The notes below the pieces were generated by a model. It ran no database searches, was not told the DNA's origin, and worked only from the letters and a program-made list of their open reading frames with translations. 64,000 nucleotides of DNA from Entonaema liquescens (taxonomy: Eukaryota; Ascomycota; Sordariomycetes; Xylariales; Xylariaceae): the NCBI GenBank assembly GCA_902805475.1, contig CADCSX010000001.1:1612001-1676000 (forward strand), given 5' to 3'. Positions 11,780-22,864 of this stretch are shown here, in pieces; within the stretch, counting starts at the first letter, position 1; the number at the start of each line of letters is the position of its first letter. A program made the translations under genes and the position numbers.

Positions 11780-14700
11780 AGCGAGTGATGAGACGGAGTG
11801 CGTCAAATATCGATGTTCTCGAGCCCAAAACTGACCAGAAAAGTAGATAAAGATTATAACACCACTCGATTCATAAAACTAAAAACTAGCCTATTACAAA
11901 ACGAAGGGAGGATGTGAAAGAGAGTAGTTGGCTAGCTAGATGGGAAGAAGGATAGCGGTCTACCTTAGACATCCGAGCACCGAAGGACTTTTGCCAAGGG
12001 GTGTTTGTTCCAGCCACGAAGAGCCCAGGAACCGCAGCTCGTTGCAGTGACTTCACGGGATTAACTTCGTACTAGCTTAACGCTCGAAAGGATCGATAGG
12101 GCGTACATATAGCCAATTACGAGGGAACAGAGTCTGCACTGCCCCGATGTGTGTAGGATGCGCGAATCAGCTCGTTCTAGTGACACGTCTTACACGGGGG
12201 TCCACCTAAGAGTCGAGAATACTGTAGCCCGCAGCCCCGAAGGATGGGGAACTGTTGGTGCGGGCGTTTTCTTACGGTCTTTTTGGGTCTGTCAATAAAT
12301 TTCCCTATTGCCTCTCCCGGACGTGGTGCGGCGAAGCCCGGGATTGGTGCCGAGACTCGCACTGGGTCATGCGTGCTGAGGACCGAAAGAGATTTACGTC
12401 AATATAAACTGGTCTTAAAGTCCTCTTTCAGGCTTGTCAATATCAAGACAAGTAAGTCCGTTACTATTCAAGTGAAGCCCCCCCTAGTGAACTACACATG
12501 ACTCGTTGACCTAATTAATGGTTTGATATTGCGGTTTTTTATGCGAGAGAACGGCATTCCCTAGCCGACCTAGAACTAGACGCGTTCGCACCGTGGCTGA
12601 GACCTTGCACCGCAGCATCCGTAAGAAAAGGAACCCTCTTATCTAATCCGTTGAAAGTCCATAACTACCTTACCTACCTATCTACGGTTTAGACGCTGAG
12701 ATAGCCCATAGCCCATGGCCCATGGTCTCTTCCCTTACGCTATGTAATGGAGGGGCATGATCCTTTTAGGGCCGCCGGGGTGCAACAGTAACAAGATACG
12801 CTTATAACATTTCAGATTGGTTTATTCCTTAGCTCCGTAGATCGTTTCCTCTTGACATCGACCATCTGGCTTCTCTTAGGGCCAATGGCCCCCACGCCCA
12901 AGTGGAAGCCAAGAATGGCTGACAGTTTCCCACCTCTTGGATACTATGCACCTAGACGCAAAACGATGTTTGTGAAAGGCAGATTTTTCTTGTTTTTTTA
13001 TGATGCTCGTCTGCTTTGGAAACTCCGGCTAAGAGATCCTACTGGGCGCCAAGCACCGAATCAGTGTTTCGGTCAACTGTGTAACAAGTGCTGACAGCGC
13101 AGCTAAGTCGATAGTGTGTGTGTTGGGCAGCTAGGGAAAAAAAAATGGTAGGCCCATTAGGCATGGTGATAGACCATGCATCGACGGTAAGAAGTCGGCC
13201 CCGATGACCGCCTCTTTTTCATCAATACCTAAGCTTGAGTACAACGGGATGTTGTAAGGACTTTATTTTAATTAATTGAACCACGAGGCTGGCCTGACAC
13301 TAGACCTAAGGTGGTATCAAGCCACTCGATGACGAGGGAGGAAGTATGTAGCGATACCTACATTAAACCGGCTTAAGTGAGACCGGAGATACGAACTCGC
13401 TGCCTTATGAAACATCGTCTGGTTGGCCTCCCACCTTTTTTAATATGTATTATATTCGTCTTAGTTATCGGCCTCACGAGTTAGAAGTTCGGCCTTACAT
13501 AGTAGGTCTCAAGGCCGATGATCGTATCGACCCCGCCAGAAAGCCTCAACAAAACATACAAACCGCAGTCAAATAATACGACATAACCAGGGAATCGTAA
13601 CAGGTAGGTATAGATAAAAAAAAATTAAAGATAATAAAAAAGAGAAAAAAAGGAATCTTAAGAAGAGTCGATAAGGCTGTATGTAACAAGGGATAAGTGT
13701 ACGTGAGATGCCGGTAGTTCCCCATGTCTGCATATAAGCGAAGATCGCTGCAGCATCCGATATCGAGACTACGTAGACCATGATTGGTCCACTGAGGCGG
13801 TAGTGGCTAGATGATCGCGTTTACCGATTTATACTTATTTTTCTCGTCCGGCATCTTCATTCAGGCATGGATATACGTACGCGACCAAGAATATCATAGT
13901 TGCGGAACGCCGCCATAGTGGCACGACATAGGGGTAGATGTTCACTGCACCCCTGAGACGAGACAATTATCGTCAAGAGAACTGCCCCTATCTTACCCCC
14001 AGCAGTGTCCTCATTCAGAGAGCTGTCTACTGACCATATAAACAAGTAGCGTTGTGTCTTCAAACACTATCAACCCCTTATTGTACTTTCTTAATAGTGA
14101 AAAATGCGAGATATGAGCTACCTAGAATCACATTTCCCAGTGATCTCACTCATACTCTACCACTTCATGTAGAGGAACTAATCTATTATGAGCATGCTGT
14201 AAGTAAGGTAGAGATGTTCTTTACATATCTCAACTGCGACATATTAGAAGAACAATGCATTACTATATCTATAGCTATCCTACTTAGGGTGATGTGCATC
14301 CATTCAGTTAAGATAAGTCCGCTTTCGTCGTCGATGAACACATTAAGCAATGAAAACGTCATTACCCCTATCTTGGATGATGATCGGTGATCAAGGCCAA
14401 TGCTCCCCTTTCATCATGGCTAGGTTAGCAATTCACCATACCGCCACTTTCTCCTGATGGCTGATAGTAAATATTTCCCGGAACAGCACCGCTGCTTATC
14501 TTTAGAGCGGGTTGATAAGACGAATACCAACCTACGCATTATACGCATCGTCGGGGGTCTCACTCGAGACCCCTTAGGATAAAGGACGTGGTTTAGTATG
14601 TATAGTTCTGGTTACCAGAACTACCTTAGTTAGAGTTCCTTGAGGAGCAACGAACCTGTTTCTCCCAGGTAGATAGTTTATAAATAAATAGGCCAGACTG

Positions 14701-15221
14701 GTACGATGTGGTTGGCGATTTTATGTCCAGACATGTCTGCCTAAGGGTTTCAAGAACAAGTGATTGAGCATACTTGATGTTACTTTTCCCAATGGCTTTG
14801 AAAATCACGCAAGACTTTAGAAGCCCCCCTAGAATATGTACAACAGTTCCCAAAAATAGAACTCCGTAACACATGTAAAATGATGTTCAAGGTTGTCCAT
14901 TGCCGATGAGTGATCTCACTAAGGTAAGCTGGATAAGACTCATCTTCAGAAACCCTAACAACCTTCACTCTTTATTACCCAGTTTTTAGCACTACATCTT
15001 CCACACTCATGAGTACATTGTAAAAGTGGGTTTTAGTAACCTATAATATTATCGAGTGGATGAGAAGGAGCTATATTCGCATGAAAATGAAATCATCTCA
15101 GGGTATTACCCTCCTTCATCGCCTTTCTTATCCTGTGTTATGCACCCCAACCTCCATGAAGTCAACCCTCCATTAATTCTCTCAATGCCACGGGTATAAT
15201 CACCGGGATCTTGTGGCATAT
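11780..15221. other. Gene-poor intergenic region
   Basis: About 3.4 kb with no supported gene. Short ORFs (12244-12501, 12852-13094, 14052-14390 and antisense ones) show no domain and mostly need non-ATG starts. A tRNA-Met-like fragment on the minus strand at about 13379-13440 does not fold as a complete tRNA. The promoter of the PPxY membrane protein lies at the left edge. Confidence 0.45.
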
Positions 15222-15757
15222 TTATGCTTTGATGACAACAGCGCTTATTTCTTCAAAGTAATTATTAGCACAATATATATTATAAATATGTATCTTTGGG
15301 AACGCTTACCCGTCTTCTGGATGATAGCATCGATTTGAGGAACAAGGGCCTTGTCGATGAGGGAAGAGACATCAAATTCACCAATGCCGCCGATGAGACC
15401 GAGGTCGAAAACATTCAGCTGGAGGGAGCCAAGGTCAAAGTTGCTGAAGAGACCAAGGCCGCCGAGCTGCGACAGGAGAGCAATCTGCTGCAGCTGGAGC
15501 AGCGAGTTGATGTCAAGGGCGTCATTGGAAAACAGGTCCTGAAACCCGCCAATGTTCAGGTTGTTGAAGACAGACAACTGGGCAAAGGCTTGCAAGTCGA
15601 ATCCGTTGATGGCGCGCAGATACTGAAGATCCTTGTTGGCGAAGTCAAAGTTATTGAAGGCTCCAAGATCGATAACAGCTCGCTTCTCGGGAGTGGCAGT
15701 GGGAGCGGCAGTAGCAATAGCGGCAAGAGCGCTAGCAAGGACAGTAGCGGCCTTCAT
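15222..15757 (-). CDS. Small secreted Leu/Gln-rich protein, paralogue 1 (158 aa)
   Basis: Exons 15310-15757 and 15222-15250 on the minus strand. The 59-bp intron (15251-15309) has donor GTAAGC and a branch-like GCTAATA near its 3' end. Without it the frame runs on to an untypical hydrophobic tail. Residues 1-17 are a signal peptide, followed by a Lys-Arg at 25-26 that looks like a Kex2 site. The mature part is a run of imperfect units rich in Leu, Gln, Asn, Phe and Gly (LLQLQQIALL, FSNFDLGSLQL). It belongs to a family of fungal secreted proteins that I have met as uncharacterised; I assign no function. The related gene at 18045-18847 shares the signal/KR layout, the LLQLQQ region and a phase-1 intron near the C-terminus. 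Confidence 0.75.
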
Positions 15758-15819
15758 GTTGGATATGTAAGGTATAGTGAGTGTTGAAAGATTAAAGTAT
15801 TAAACAAAAATGAGCACAG

Positions 15820-16001
15820 CTATACAAGTTAGTTCGCCTTGTCAATAGTTGTAGGGTCTATGTGGCATCCGTTGCTGTCATACAACTTACCTCGAAAGTT
15901 CTAATGAGTGGATATAAAGAATGAAACGAACAACGAGCGCAGCTATTCAGATGTCAGTTGAGATCATTCAACCAGTCAATAGGAGGAGGCTTGGGACATA
16001 C
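15820..16001 (-). other. Two inferred 5'-UTR introns of secreted paralogue 1
   Basis: Minus strand. Intron A is 15943-16001 (59 bp): donor AG|GTATGT, branch AACTGAC, acceptor AATAG followed by CTGCGCTC. A 52-nt non-coding exon follows (15891-15942). Intron B is 15820-15890 (71 bp): donor GAG|GTAAGT, branch GAACTAAC, acceptor TATAG. The same order of splice signals precedes paralogue 2, which is the main support. RNA evidence is lacking. Confidence 0.6.
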
Positions 16002-16009
16002 CTCTGAAA

Positions 16010-18044
16010 GAATGAATGAGAGAGAATGGTCAGAAAGGCCTGAAGATGTCTTTAGATTGGTGATGGGATGACTAGAAGAAAGAGGCAGATCTGGATGAAA
16101 TAAATATCTTCTTATATGTGAGATGGCATACTATGTTGATCGATAGCGTGATGCCTGGAAACATTGCCAAGCTGTCGAGGGGATAATGGCAATTCGGAAC
16201 ATCGTCGAAGGAGAGTTCCGGTGCGTGTCAGGATGTACATAGCGTTAGGCGGATGTGGGAGTAGTAAAACAAGCCGAGTCGATGAGGTACCTATATCCGG
16301 AATGGAAACTCTCGACAGCTTGTGGGAATGTCTTGGCGGTAATAGCTATGAGAATGCTTCAGCGACTGCATCCTCGCATGGACGAAAACCTCCATGGTTA
16401 AAGGCCCCTGGCGCATATTACATGATAGACCCCGAGGGAAAGGAGGTAGAGGGCTGTTACAGTTTACTCATTTGAGTCTCCATGATGCAACTTAGTAGTA
16501 GCTATAAGTCCTATTAATCATTCACGGAAGGCTTTTTGGCCGGATCCCAAGGCGTAGATCCGAAGTACATCTTAAGGGGGGAAATACCTAGTCTACTTAA
16601 CCATAGCTGTAACAAGATCTGACTACGCTAATCGTCTATGATGTACTCTATCTTGAGATGTACTTTCATTCTTAGAGGATTTCCCCGCATGAGATTGGTG
16701 TCTCTTTGACGCCGTTACATTAAATCAGTTTAACAACTCGCTTGATCGTCGTCAAGGATTGGCGATATCGTCTCCCGCGACTTTCGCTACTAAGATATTA
16801 AAGATAAAACATGAGAAAATGCTGCTAGAACAAATCAATGGGATGATACATAAATGAACTCATTTCAAATCATCACTGTTCTAATTGATTTTTAGCGTAC
16901 TTATCTTATAAAAGCTCGATGAGGTTTGTATAATACCTAGTGAATAAGTTGAAGTTATGGCTGACATCTGTCAACTTCTTGGCAAGTCTTAACCAACACA
17001 GGGGTCAAATGCAGGGTACATTTTCATTATGGAGGTGCCGACTAGCCGGCAGCACAGAACTGGGTTCGGGTTTTCAAGAAGGGACTTCTCTCGGAATCTG
17101 CTATTCGGTCTTCCGGATGGTGTATTGAGAAGTTCCGATCTAACTATGGTCAGGGCTATCTTAGTAACAAGGCTACTAGCCAATCATAGAGTAATGTTAC
17201 TCGTTTTGACACTCAACCCCAGATCAACAGGGGCATGTTACTTCCAAGAGATCTACCGGCACGGCACTAAGGAAACCTGGACAAGATCTATTCATCTATC
17301 ATTAGGGAGCTTCCATGCTGCCCCAAGCTCCCGTTCCTAAAGATCGGATGTGTTACAGATGCGACACACATATGCCCAAGGCATTATTATATAGTACTGA
17401 CATTTAACATGTATGGGTCTAAGTCGTGTTTGCACTGGAACTTGATATATCCGAACCCAATACAGAACACATGGTACTATTCCGAGCGCAATACCTAGGT
17501 ATCTGTTTTTGTCTGATCATAGTATGAACAACTTTGTTTTCCCGATTTACCTTATCTTCAGGCCGTGCTGCTATAATACATACTATGACTCTATATTCGT
17601 AAATTCACCAGGCTTTGTGGATGAGACGGGTTGTTTCCTCTAGGTCTACCCAGTTATAGAGAATGTCTATCTGAGGTATTCTATTTATTCGCCTTGGATA
17701 ACTAGAGGGCCGCGAAAGATGATAGAGAAGCGCATACATGGAGAACAAGAACACTGAAAGGACTGTTGCAAATATCTGCCTTGATTAATATATTTTTTTT
17801 TTCTCCGATCATATTACTCATAATGGCTAAAGACTCTTCTGATATAAGCGGAAATGCGCCTTGTCACAAAAACAACGCCGTATCTGCGTACAAGGAATTA
17901 TTATTTATATTGTGGTATGAATTGAATATCCAGTAAATTCGAAACTACAAGTTTAGGTAGACCATGACTCCATAGCTACCACCTAGACTCGATTTAACCC
18001 TGACTTTCGACAGACTGATTCTTTACTTCTGGCAATATGCTCTC
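16010..18044. other. Spacer between the two secreted-protein genes
   Basis: About 2 kb holding the promoter of paralogue 1 and the 3' flank of paralogue 2. ORFs at 16164-16475 and 17029-17340 have no recognisable domain and are not called. No transposon ends were seen. Confidence 0.45.
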
Positions 18045-18847
18045 CTAATTACGCTTGTTCTTGTTTTGGCATTCCTTTCTAGCCATGATAGCGCGCTTCT
18101 TCCCCCGGGCAGCCTGCTTGACGGATGCGCCGACAGTCCGTTTGATGATTTCTAGGCTTTGTTAGTAAATGTTTCTAGTAAATTAACTATACCGGGGGAA
18201 AGCTCACTAAGGTTGAAGTTTTTGAGGAGAACTTCCTGGCGAAGAAGTTGTTCGATGGAGAATGAGTTGACAAGTCCAAGCTGTTGAAGCTGGGCGAGTT
18301 GCTGGAGTTGAAGGAGAAGCTGGATTTGGCTGCCGATACCTATATCACTGATGCTACCGAGATCAAAGTTGCATACACCTAGTAAGAGCATAAGGTCTCC
18401 AATATTCTTCTGAAGATTGTCCTCGATATTATCCTTGTAATCCTTGTCGTTCTTAGCATCGTCAAGGTTGTCTTTAAGGTCCTGGTCATCTTTCTGATCA
18501 TCGTTCTGGTCATTGTTTTGATCATCTTGTTCGTTGGCATTGTCATCCTGGTTCTTTTCCTCTTCCTCAGCATCTTGCTGGTCGTTGGCGTTGTCTTCTT
18601 CATTTCCATTATCGTCTTTATCCTTATCCTCTTCGGCATTCTGCCCTGCGTCATCCTTGTTGTCTTCGCCTTGGCCGTAATTGACCGCTCCGGCGCCGTT
18701 TCCAGAAGCAGTGCCATTATTAGCCAGCTCATTGCTCAACACGGCAACCGAACGCTTATTCATGGCTTGTCTTCCCACAGCAAGAATACTGGGCAAGTAG
18801 GCAATCAATGCCAATATGGTGAAAAGGGGGCTAGTCGTAAGCTTCAT
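18045..18847 (-). CDS. Small secreted Leu/Gln-rich protein with acidic Asn/Asp region, paralogue 2 (248 aa)
   Basis: Exons 18208-18847 and 18045-18151. The apparent stop at 18152-18154 is really the end of an intron: its 3' end reads TTTACTAAC..CCTAG, a textbook branch site and acceptor. With donor GTGAGC at 18207 the intron is 56 bp and phase 1. A Lys/Arg-rich tail follows (KIIKRTVGASVKQAARGKKR). The alternative donor GTATAG leaves the same frame with five more residues. Residues 1-23 are a signal peptide and KR at 31-32 is a probable Kex2 site. Residues 55-145 are dominated by Asp, Asn, Glu, Gln and Lys. Residues 165-210 are the LLLQLQQLAQLQQLG region shared with paralogue 1. Function unknown; secretion is inferred. 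Confidence 0.75.
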
Positions 18848-18892
18848 CTTATCGTTAAGGTATACAATGTAAGTAATACGAAAAATAAGCCG

Positions 18893-19042
18893 CTATAATT
18901 TTATGTTAGTTCATTACGAATAATATCGCTTTGGCCAAAGGACGTACTTTCAAACGGGGCTGAAGAGAAAAAAGAATTGGAAGAGCGCAGCTATTATTCG
19001 TCAGTTACGGGTTGAACGGTCCACGGTCTGTCGAGACCATAC
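18893..19042 (-). other. Two inferred 5'-UTR introns of secreted paralogue 2
   Basis: Minus strand. Intron A is 18991-19042 (52 bp): donor AG|GTATGG, branch AACTGAC, acceptor AATAG followed by CTGCGCTC. A 43-nt exon follows (18948-18990). Intron B is 18893-18947 (55 bp): donor GTACGT, branch GAACTAAC, acceptor TATAG. It mirrors paralogue 1, including the 13-base block around the intron A acceptor. Confidence 0.6.
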
Positions 19043-19050
19043 CTCTGAAA

Positions 19051-20279
19051 TATACGGTATCAATAGGCGGCGATGTCTGCTAATCTGCTTGCACAAGAGG
19101 ACGCTAAGTGTTTTTTGGGCTGGGATGTTGTCTGGATTATATCCATTCCCAAGTCTCTGCTCCCGCGGCTCTCCTACATCTTGATGTGATTAAGCTTATA
19201 CGAAGTTTACTTTAATGCCGTGGTCGAAACCCCCTTTAGCTTGGCAATGAGCATTCTACTACCATAAGTCGATTAATATCAAACGATGCTTAATCGAGGA
19301 AGAATAGGAGCATCACTTTAATTTCAAGACGAGGACACTAAGCCCCTGATCTACTCGGAAGACAAATCGTCAACGCCATTTCTGACTACGCTACATAGGT
19401 ATATACACAAAAAGCAGACTTCGGATGACATTATCCGGGGTAGATCTTTAGCAATGAGCTAATCTTTCACGATCTCTTGGGAGTTGTTTCAAATTGTACC
19501 GGGACAATGGTAGGTATGACTGACTGGCCGTCCCCATGCCAAGAACCATTCCTAGCTAGGCGCTACGCTCTCCAAATCTTGTCTCCTGTGTCTACACATT
19601 CTGACACCTCAAACCCGCATGATCGCCATCCGAGGCATCCTCCAACAGCTTATCCGCATAAGTTACGCTTTGACAACAACACCAAATTCTTTCATGGGAC
19701 CTGACTAGCAATATTGTATGCCTCTAGGTACCTAGTTTATACTCGCCAAATTGAATTGTTATAAGCAAAACCCATAGATACCCTGATGCATCTGAGCTTG
19801 TCTTTTGAACAATTTCGATGCCATTCACATCATAGCCCACCAATGAGAAGCAAAAAGAATACAAAACAGTGATGTTATGAAGTGATTAGAATACGTACTT
19901 GGACGGTGATTCTTAATTACCTATGTGTAATTACCGTTCTAAGCACCTTGTGTACACCCAGTGACTATCGACATTTTCCCCGAATTCAAATATTTGTTCG
20001 CAGATTGAAGGCTAGAAGAACGGATACTTCTGTGTAGGTATTATACAGCAGGAAAGTCTTTACTATTGTGATTCCCTTATGTCTTGTTTAGGGCCAAATA
20101 AATATGGCTAAATGCTGTCTTGGAGCAGGTTTACGCTCTAAAAAACGTGCACAGGATAGCTACAACTAAAGAATAATTACTATCACCCACCGCGTTCCAA
20201 GGGATAGGATCACAACTACGCTGTAACCCAAATTATTGGTGCACTTCTTTATAGCTTCTTTCCCACCCTTTACTTCATT
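19051..20279. other. Intergenic region
   Basis: Promoter of secreted paralogue 2 at its left edge. The rest shows only short ORFs without domain character. Nothing else seen. Confidence 0.4.
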
Positions 20280-21024
20280 ATGGCAGGTTCTCCGACCAAC
20301 TGGTCTTTGAAGCTATCTCCATGGTCTTGTGATTGGGATGGTTTGGTTGCCAACACCCGGCCGTCCAAAGAGCTGGGAATTGTCCCCTCTGGAACAAACG
20401 CCCATGTTGAAGCCATTTACAGGAGGAATGGCATAAATGCCCTATCCCAGAGGTGTGTATATCGTTGCTCCAAAATATGTAGTCGCACCACTACTAACAT
20501 CCTTGGGTGGATTGGAGCGAGTACTCTTCTCAATAAGGTTATCCCTTCCCCTCAGATTTTCGATTGGGCATGCCAATCTGACCCAAGTAATCTATTAGGA
20601 CGAGTTGGATATGTTCTGATGGAAAAGACGGAAGGAAAGCCCTTGGATTGGCAAGGACCTGCCCCGTCGCAGAAAGAAGAGGTGTTGCAGTAACTGGTTG
20701 ATATATTCCTCGAGATCGAGAAGCCTCTGTTCGATATAATGAAGTCAATAATCTCAGCCAGAGATCCAACCAGATTTGATCTTCCGTGAAAGGAACTGTG
20801 ACCATCCAGCCACATTAATTATAGGTGTTATTAGAGATAGAAAAGTGCAGTGGTTCTTTGCTCTCGGCGCTGGTCTTGGGTCCCATGATGATCGAAAAAC
20901 GGCGATTGACCTTTTCATGGGCTTCAAGCGAATTCTCGACTTCGGAGAGGAATAATGAGAAGACTGGAGGGCTCAAGCATTGGAAAAATGGAAAGACGAC
21001 GAGTTACTGCAAGTTCAGGAATAA
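20280..21024 (+). pseudogene. Decayed aminoglycoside-phosphotransferase-like (APH fold) gene
   Basis: The frame from ATG 20280 contains stretches typical of fungal phosphotransferase-enzyme-family proteins: QIFDWACQSDPSNLLG, GYVLMEKTEGKPLDW, and after an in-frame TAA (20691-20693) LVDIFLEIEK. A second in-frame stop, TGA, lies at 20787-20789. Coding character resumes in another frame (VQWFFALGAGLGSHDDRKTA, LFMGFKRILDFGEE). Adjacent TAA TGA stops at 20953-20958 break it again, and a final in-phase stretch (DWRAQALEKWKDDELLQ) ends at 21024. The catalytic HGD-type motif is not visible. The first stops read most simply as CAA to TAA and CGA to TGA, C-to-T changes of the RIP kind. The family has small-molecule or protein kinase-like members. 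The family call is from remembered motifs; the broken state is seen directly. Confidence 0.5.
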
Positions 21025-22112
21025 AGGAGCCTTCCAATCTAGAGCGACTTTACTGTTAGCATTTATGTTGGATTTATTATTGTTGTCTTTATAGATATTT
21101 GATGTTATTCCTAAGCACATAGCTTTTCAAATTTTCCGCGAATTTGATTCCTATCGCGTCCTCCCATATTCGTAGAGGTATGAATACTCTTATATAAAGT
21201 TGGGAGCTGACTACGAAACGATTCGCTTAACGAAGTTTCATAAGATGCTAATTCATCTCATCATAATTCCGAAGTAATAGATGATGATTCAACGTATATT
21301 CTCCTAGCTATTTTAGCCATCGTGGACTTTCCTTCTAGCTTTTGTCGTCTATCTTGAAAGCCGGCGCGTAGCAATGGCCTCTTAAACTTCACGGCTTGAA
21401 GTCGCTGCTTTGAAGTCGCTTTAATATTCGGTGCCGTTCATAAAGTAGATGTGTAGATATATGCACAAGGATAACTCATAACTAATAAACTCATTTGAAC
21501 GTGCACGTGTTGTGTAGGCCAAGAAGCACCTCGATTCTGAATGTAGTTTAGCGGGTTCCTGGCATATGAGGTGAGTATTTCCCGATCCAGGTTTATCTTT
21601 TGCAATGAAGGTAACCATGGTACTGTCGTCCAGGAAGTAAATGACAGGTATTCGAATTTATGAGAGTGGGACAAGAAAAAGGTCAAAAGCCAATCCGGAT
21701 ATTGTTGACACTCGAGCCACTCCAACCCCACGCAATTTAATAAACAAGACCTACCCTCGTTATAATTAGAAATGGTTCTCGAACATTATCTTTAATTGCC
21801 CATGCGGCAATATAAACACCAAAATATCTTCGTCGAGGGGTGTCTATTATATATGCGGAAAGGCGGTTATGATTTTGCCTAAACTCAAATGTGGAAGCAA
21901 GGGAGGTAATAGTTACATGAAACTCGAGAACAGAGCGATCTAGCCCGCCGGTACCACAGGCCACAGACCACAGACCACAGACCACACACACATATCGCTA
22001 TCGGGGTCCTCGGTCTTTGCCTTCTTTGTCCGGTGGATTCAACTCCATCCGTCTTCCAGTCTGGCCTTTCCTCGTTCGCTCGCTCGCTCACTTGTTCCAA
22101 TTCCAACATAAT
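21025..22112. other. Intergenic region
   Basis: No supported gene. Overlapping minus-strand ORFs at 21421-21991 look random. A short CCACAGA tandem (about 21958-21983) precedes the next gene. Confidence 0.4.
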
Positions 22113-22658
22113 ATGGAAATGGCTTCTTGGAGCGTGTCCCTGAGAGAGCAATACGCGCCGTTGATCTCCTCGCCCTTGAACCCGTCGAGTCCGGAGACAC
22201 CGAAGCGACGCAGGAGGATATGCTACACCCAAGTGGTCAGACGCGAGCAGAGTCCGACACAGATGCTACTACGTCGAAAGGCGAAAGTAGCGTGGAAATT
22301 AATGTCCTCGCGTGACAATGGAAGCATGAACTACTCCCAAACGACACACAATGGTACAGAGGCGACAGCAACTAAGTCGAGGAAGGACTGTTACCCTATC
22401 GGTAGTGTTGCGGAGTACTATTTACGGACCGATTTGGAATGCTATAATTTTGGCCTAGACGTGGGGATGCGGAGGATGGATATGGAGAAGCAGGCATTTG
22501 CTGTTGGCGACTACCAAGGTGGCTCGTTGGCAGAAGCATGTCAGCTTCTGCGCATGTTAACGACGTGGCGGTCAATAGCGACGATGGGGATCTTGTGCAT
22601 CGCTGGGGTTCTCTTGGCAATCCGCGTGGTCGGTATAGCTCAGGCTTGGCGAACGTGA
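22113..22658 (+). CDS. Hypothetical membrane protein with C-terminal helix (181 aa)
   Basis: The frame is open from before 22113; the first ATG in a sensible context is at 22113 (MEMASWSVSLREQYAPLIS). The N-terminal half is Ser/Pro/Arg-rich. The C-terminal part is more protein-like (YYLRTDLECYNFGLDVG, DYQGGSLAEACQLLRML) and ends with a hydrophobic helix (SIATMGILCIAGVLLAI). It lies tail to tail with the mitochondrial gene on the other strand. I do not recognise it. A competing frame is open at 22127-22315 and again from about 22448 to 22726, so a spliced alternative cannot be excluded. Confidence 0.4.
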   Translation: MEMASWSVSLREQYAPLISSPLNPSSPETPKRRRRICYTQVVRREQSPTQMLLRRKAKVAWKLMSSRDNGSMNYSQTTHNGTEATATKSRKDCYPIGSVAEYYLRTDLECYNFGLDVGMRRMDMEKQAFAVGDYQGGSLAEACQLLRMLTTWRSIATMGILCIAGVLLAIRVVGIAQAWRT

Positions 22659-22864
22659 CGGACATATCTATTGCTCATACGAGTACTCTTTTCGAAATCT
22701 CGTCTGCTGCTCGGATACTATCGTAATGAGGTACGAGACCTGTTTATCTATCTCCCCAAACCAAATTCGGGTATCTTTGTCTATAATTTCGTGATCTTGT
22801 CATCATGCAAACACCCTATCATCGTCCGTTTCCCCGAGTTCTATTTTCTTGAATGCCGAAACAA

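Noticed and set aside
13379..13440. tRNA-Met-like fragment on the minus strand (CAT in an anticodon-like loop, GAGTTCG T-arm)
   Set aside because: Acceptor, T and anticodon stems do not pair properly and no 5' partner for the 3' end is present; at most a degenerate fragment.
16164..16475. 103-codon plus-strand ORF
   Set aside because: Requires a TTG start and lacks family resemblance; lies in the promoter of secreted paralogue 1.
17029..17340. 103-codon plus-strand ORF with an overlapping minus-strand ORF
   Set aside because: Neither product has recognisable features, and both frames are equally plausible by chance.
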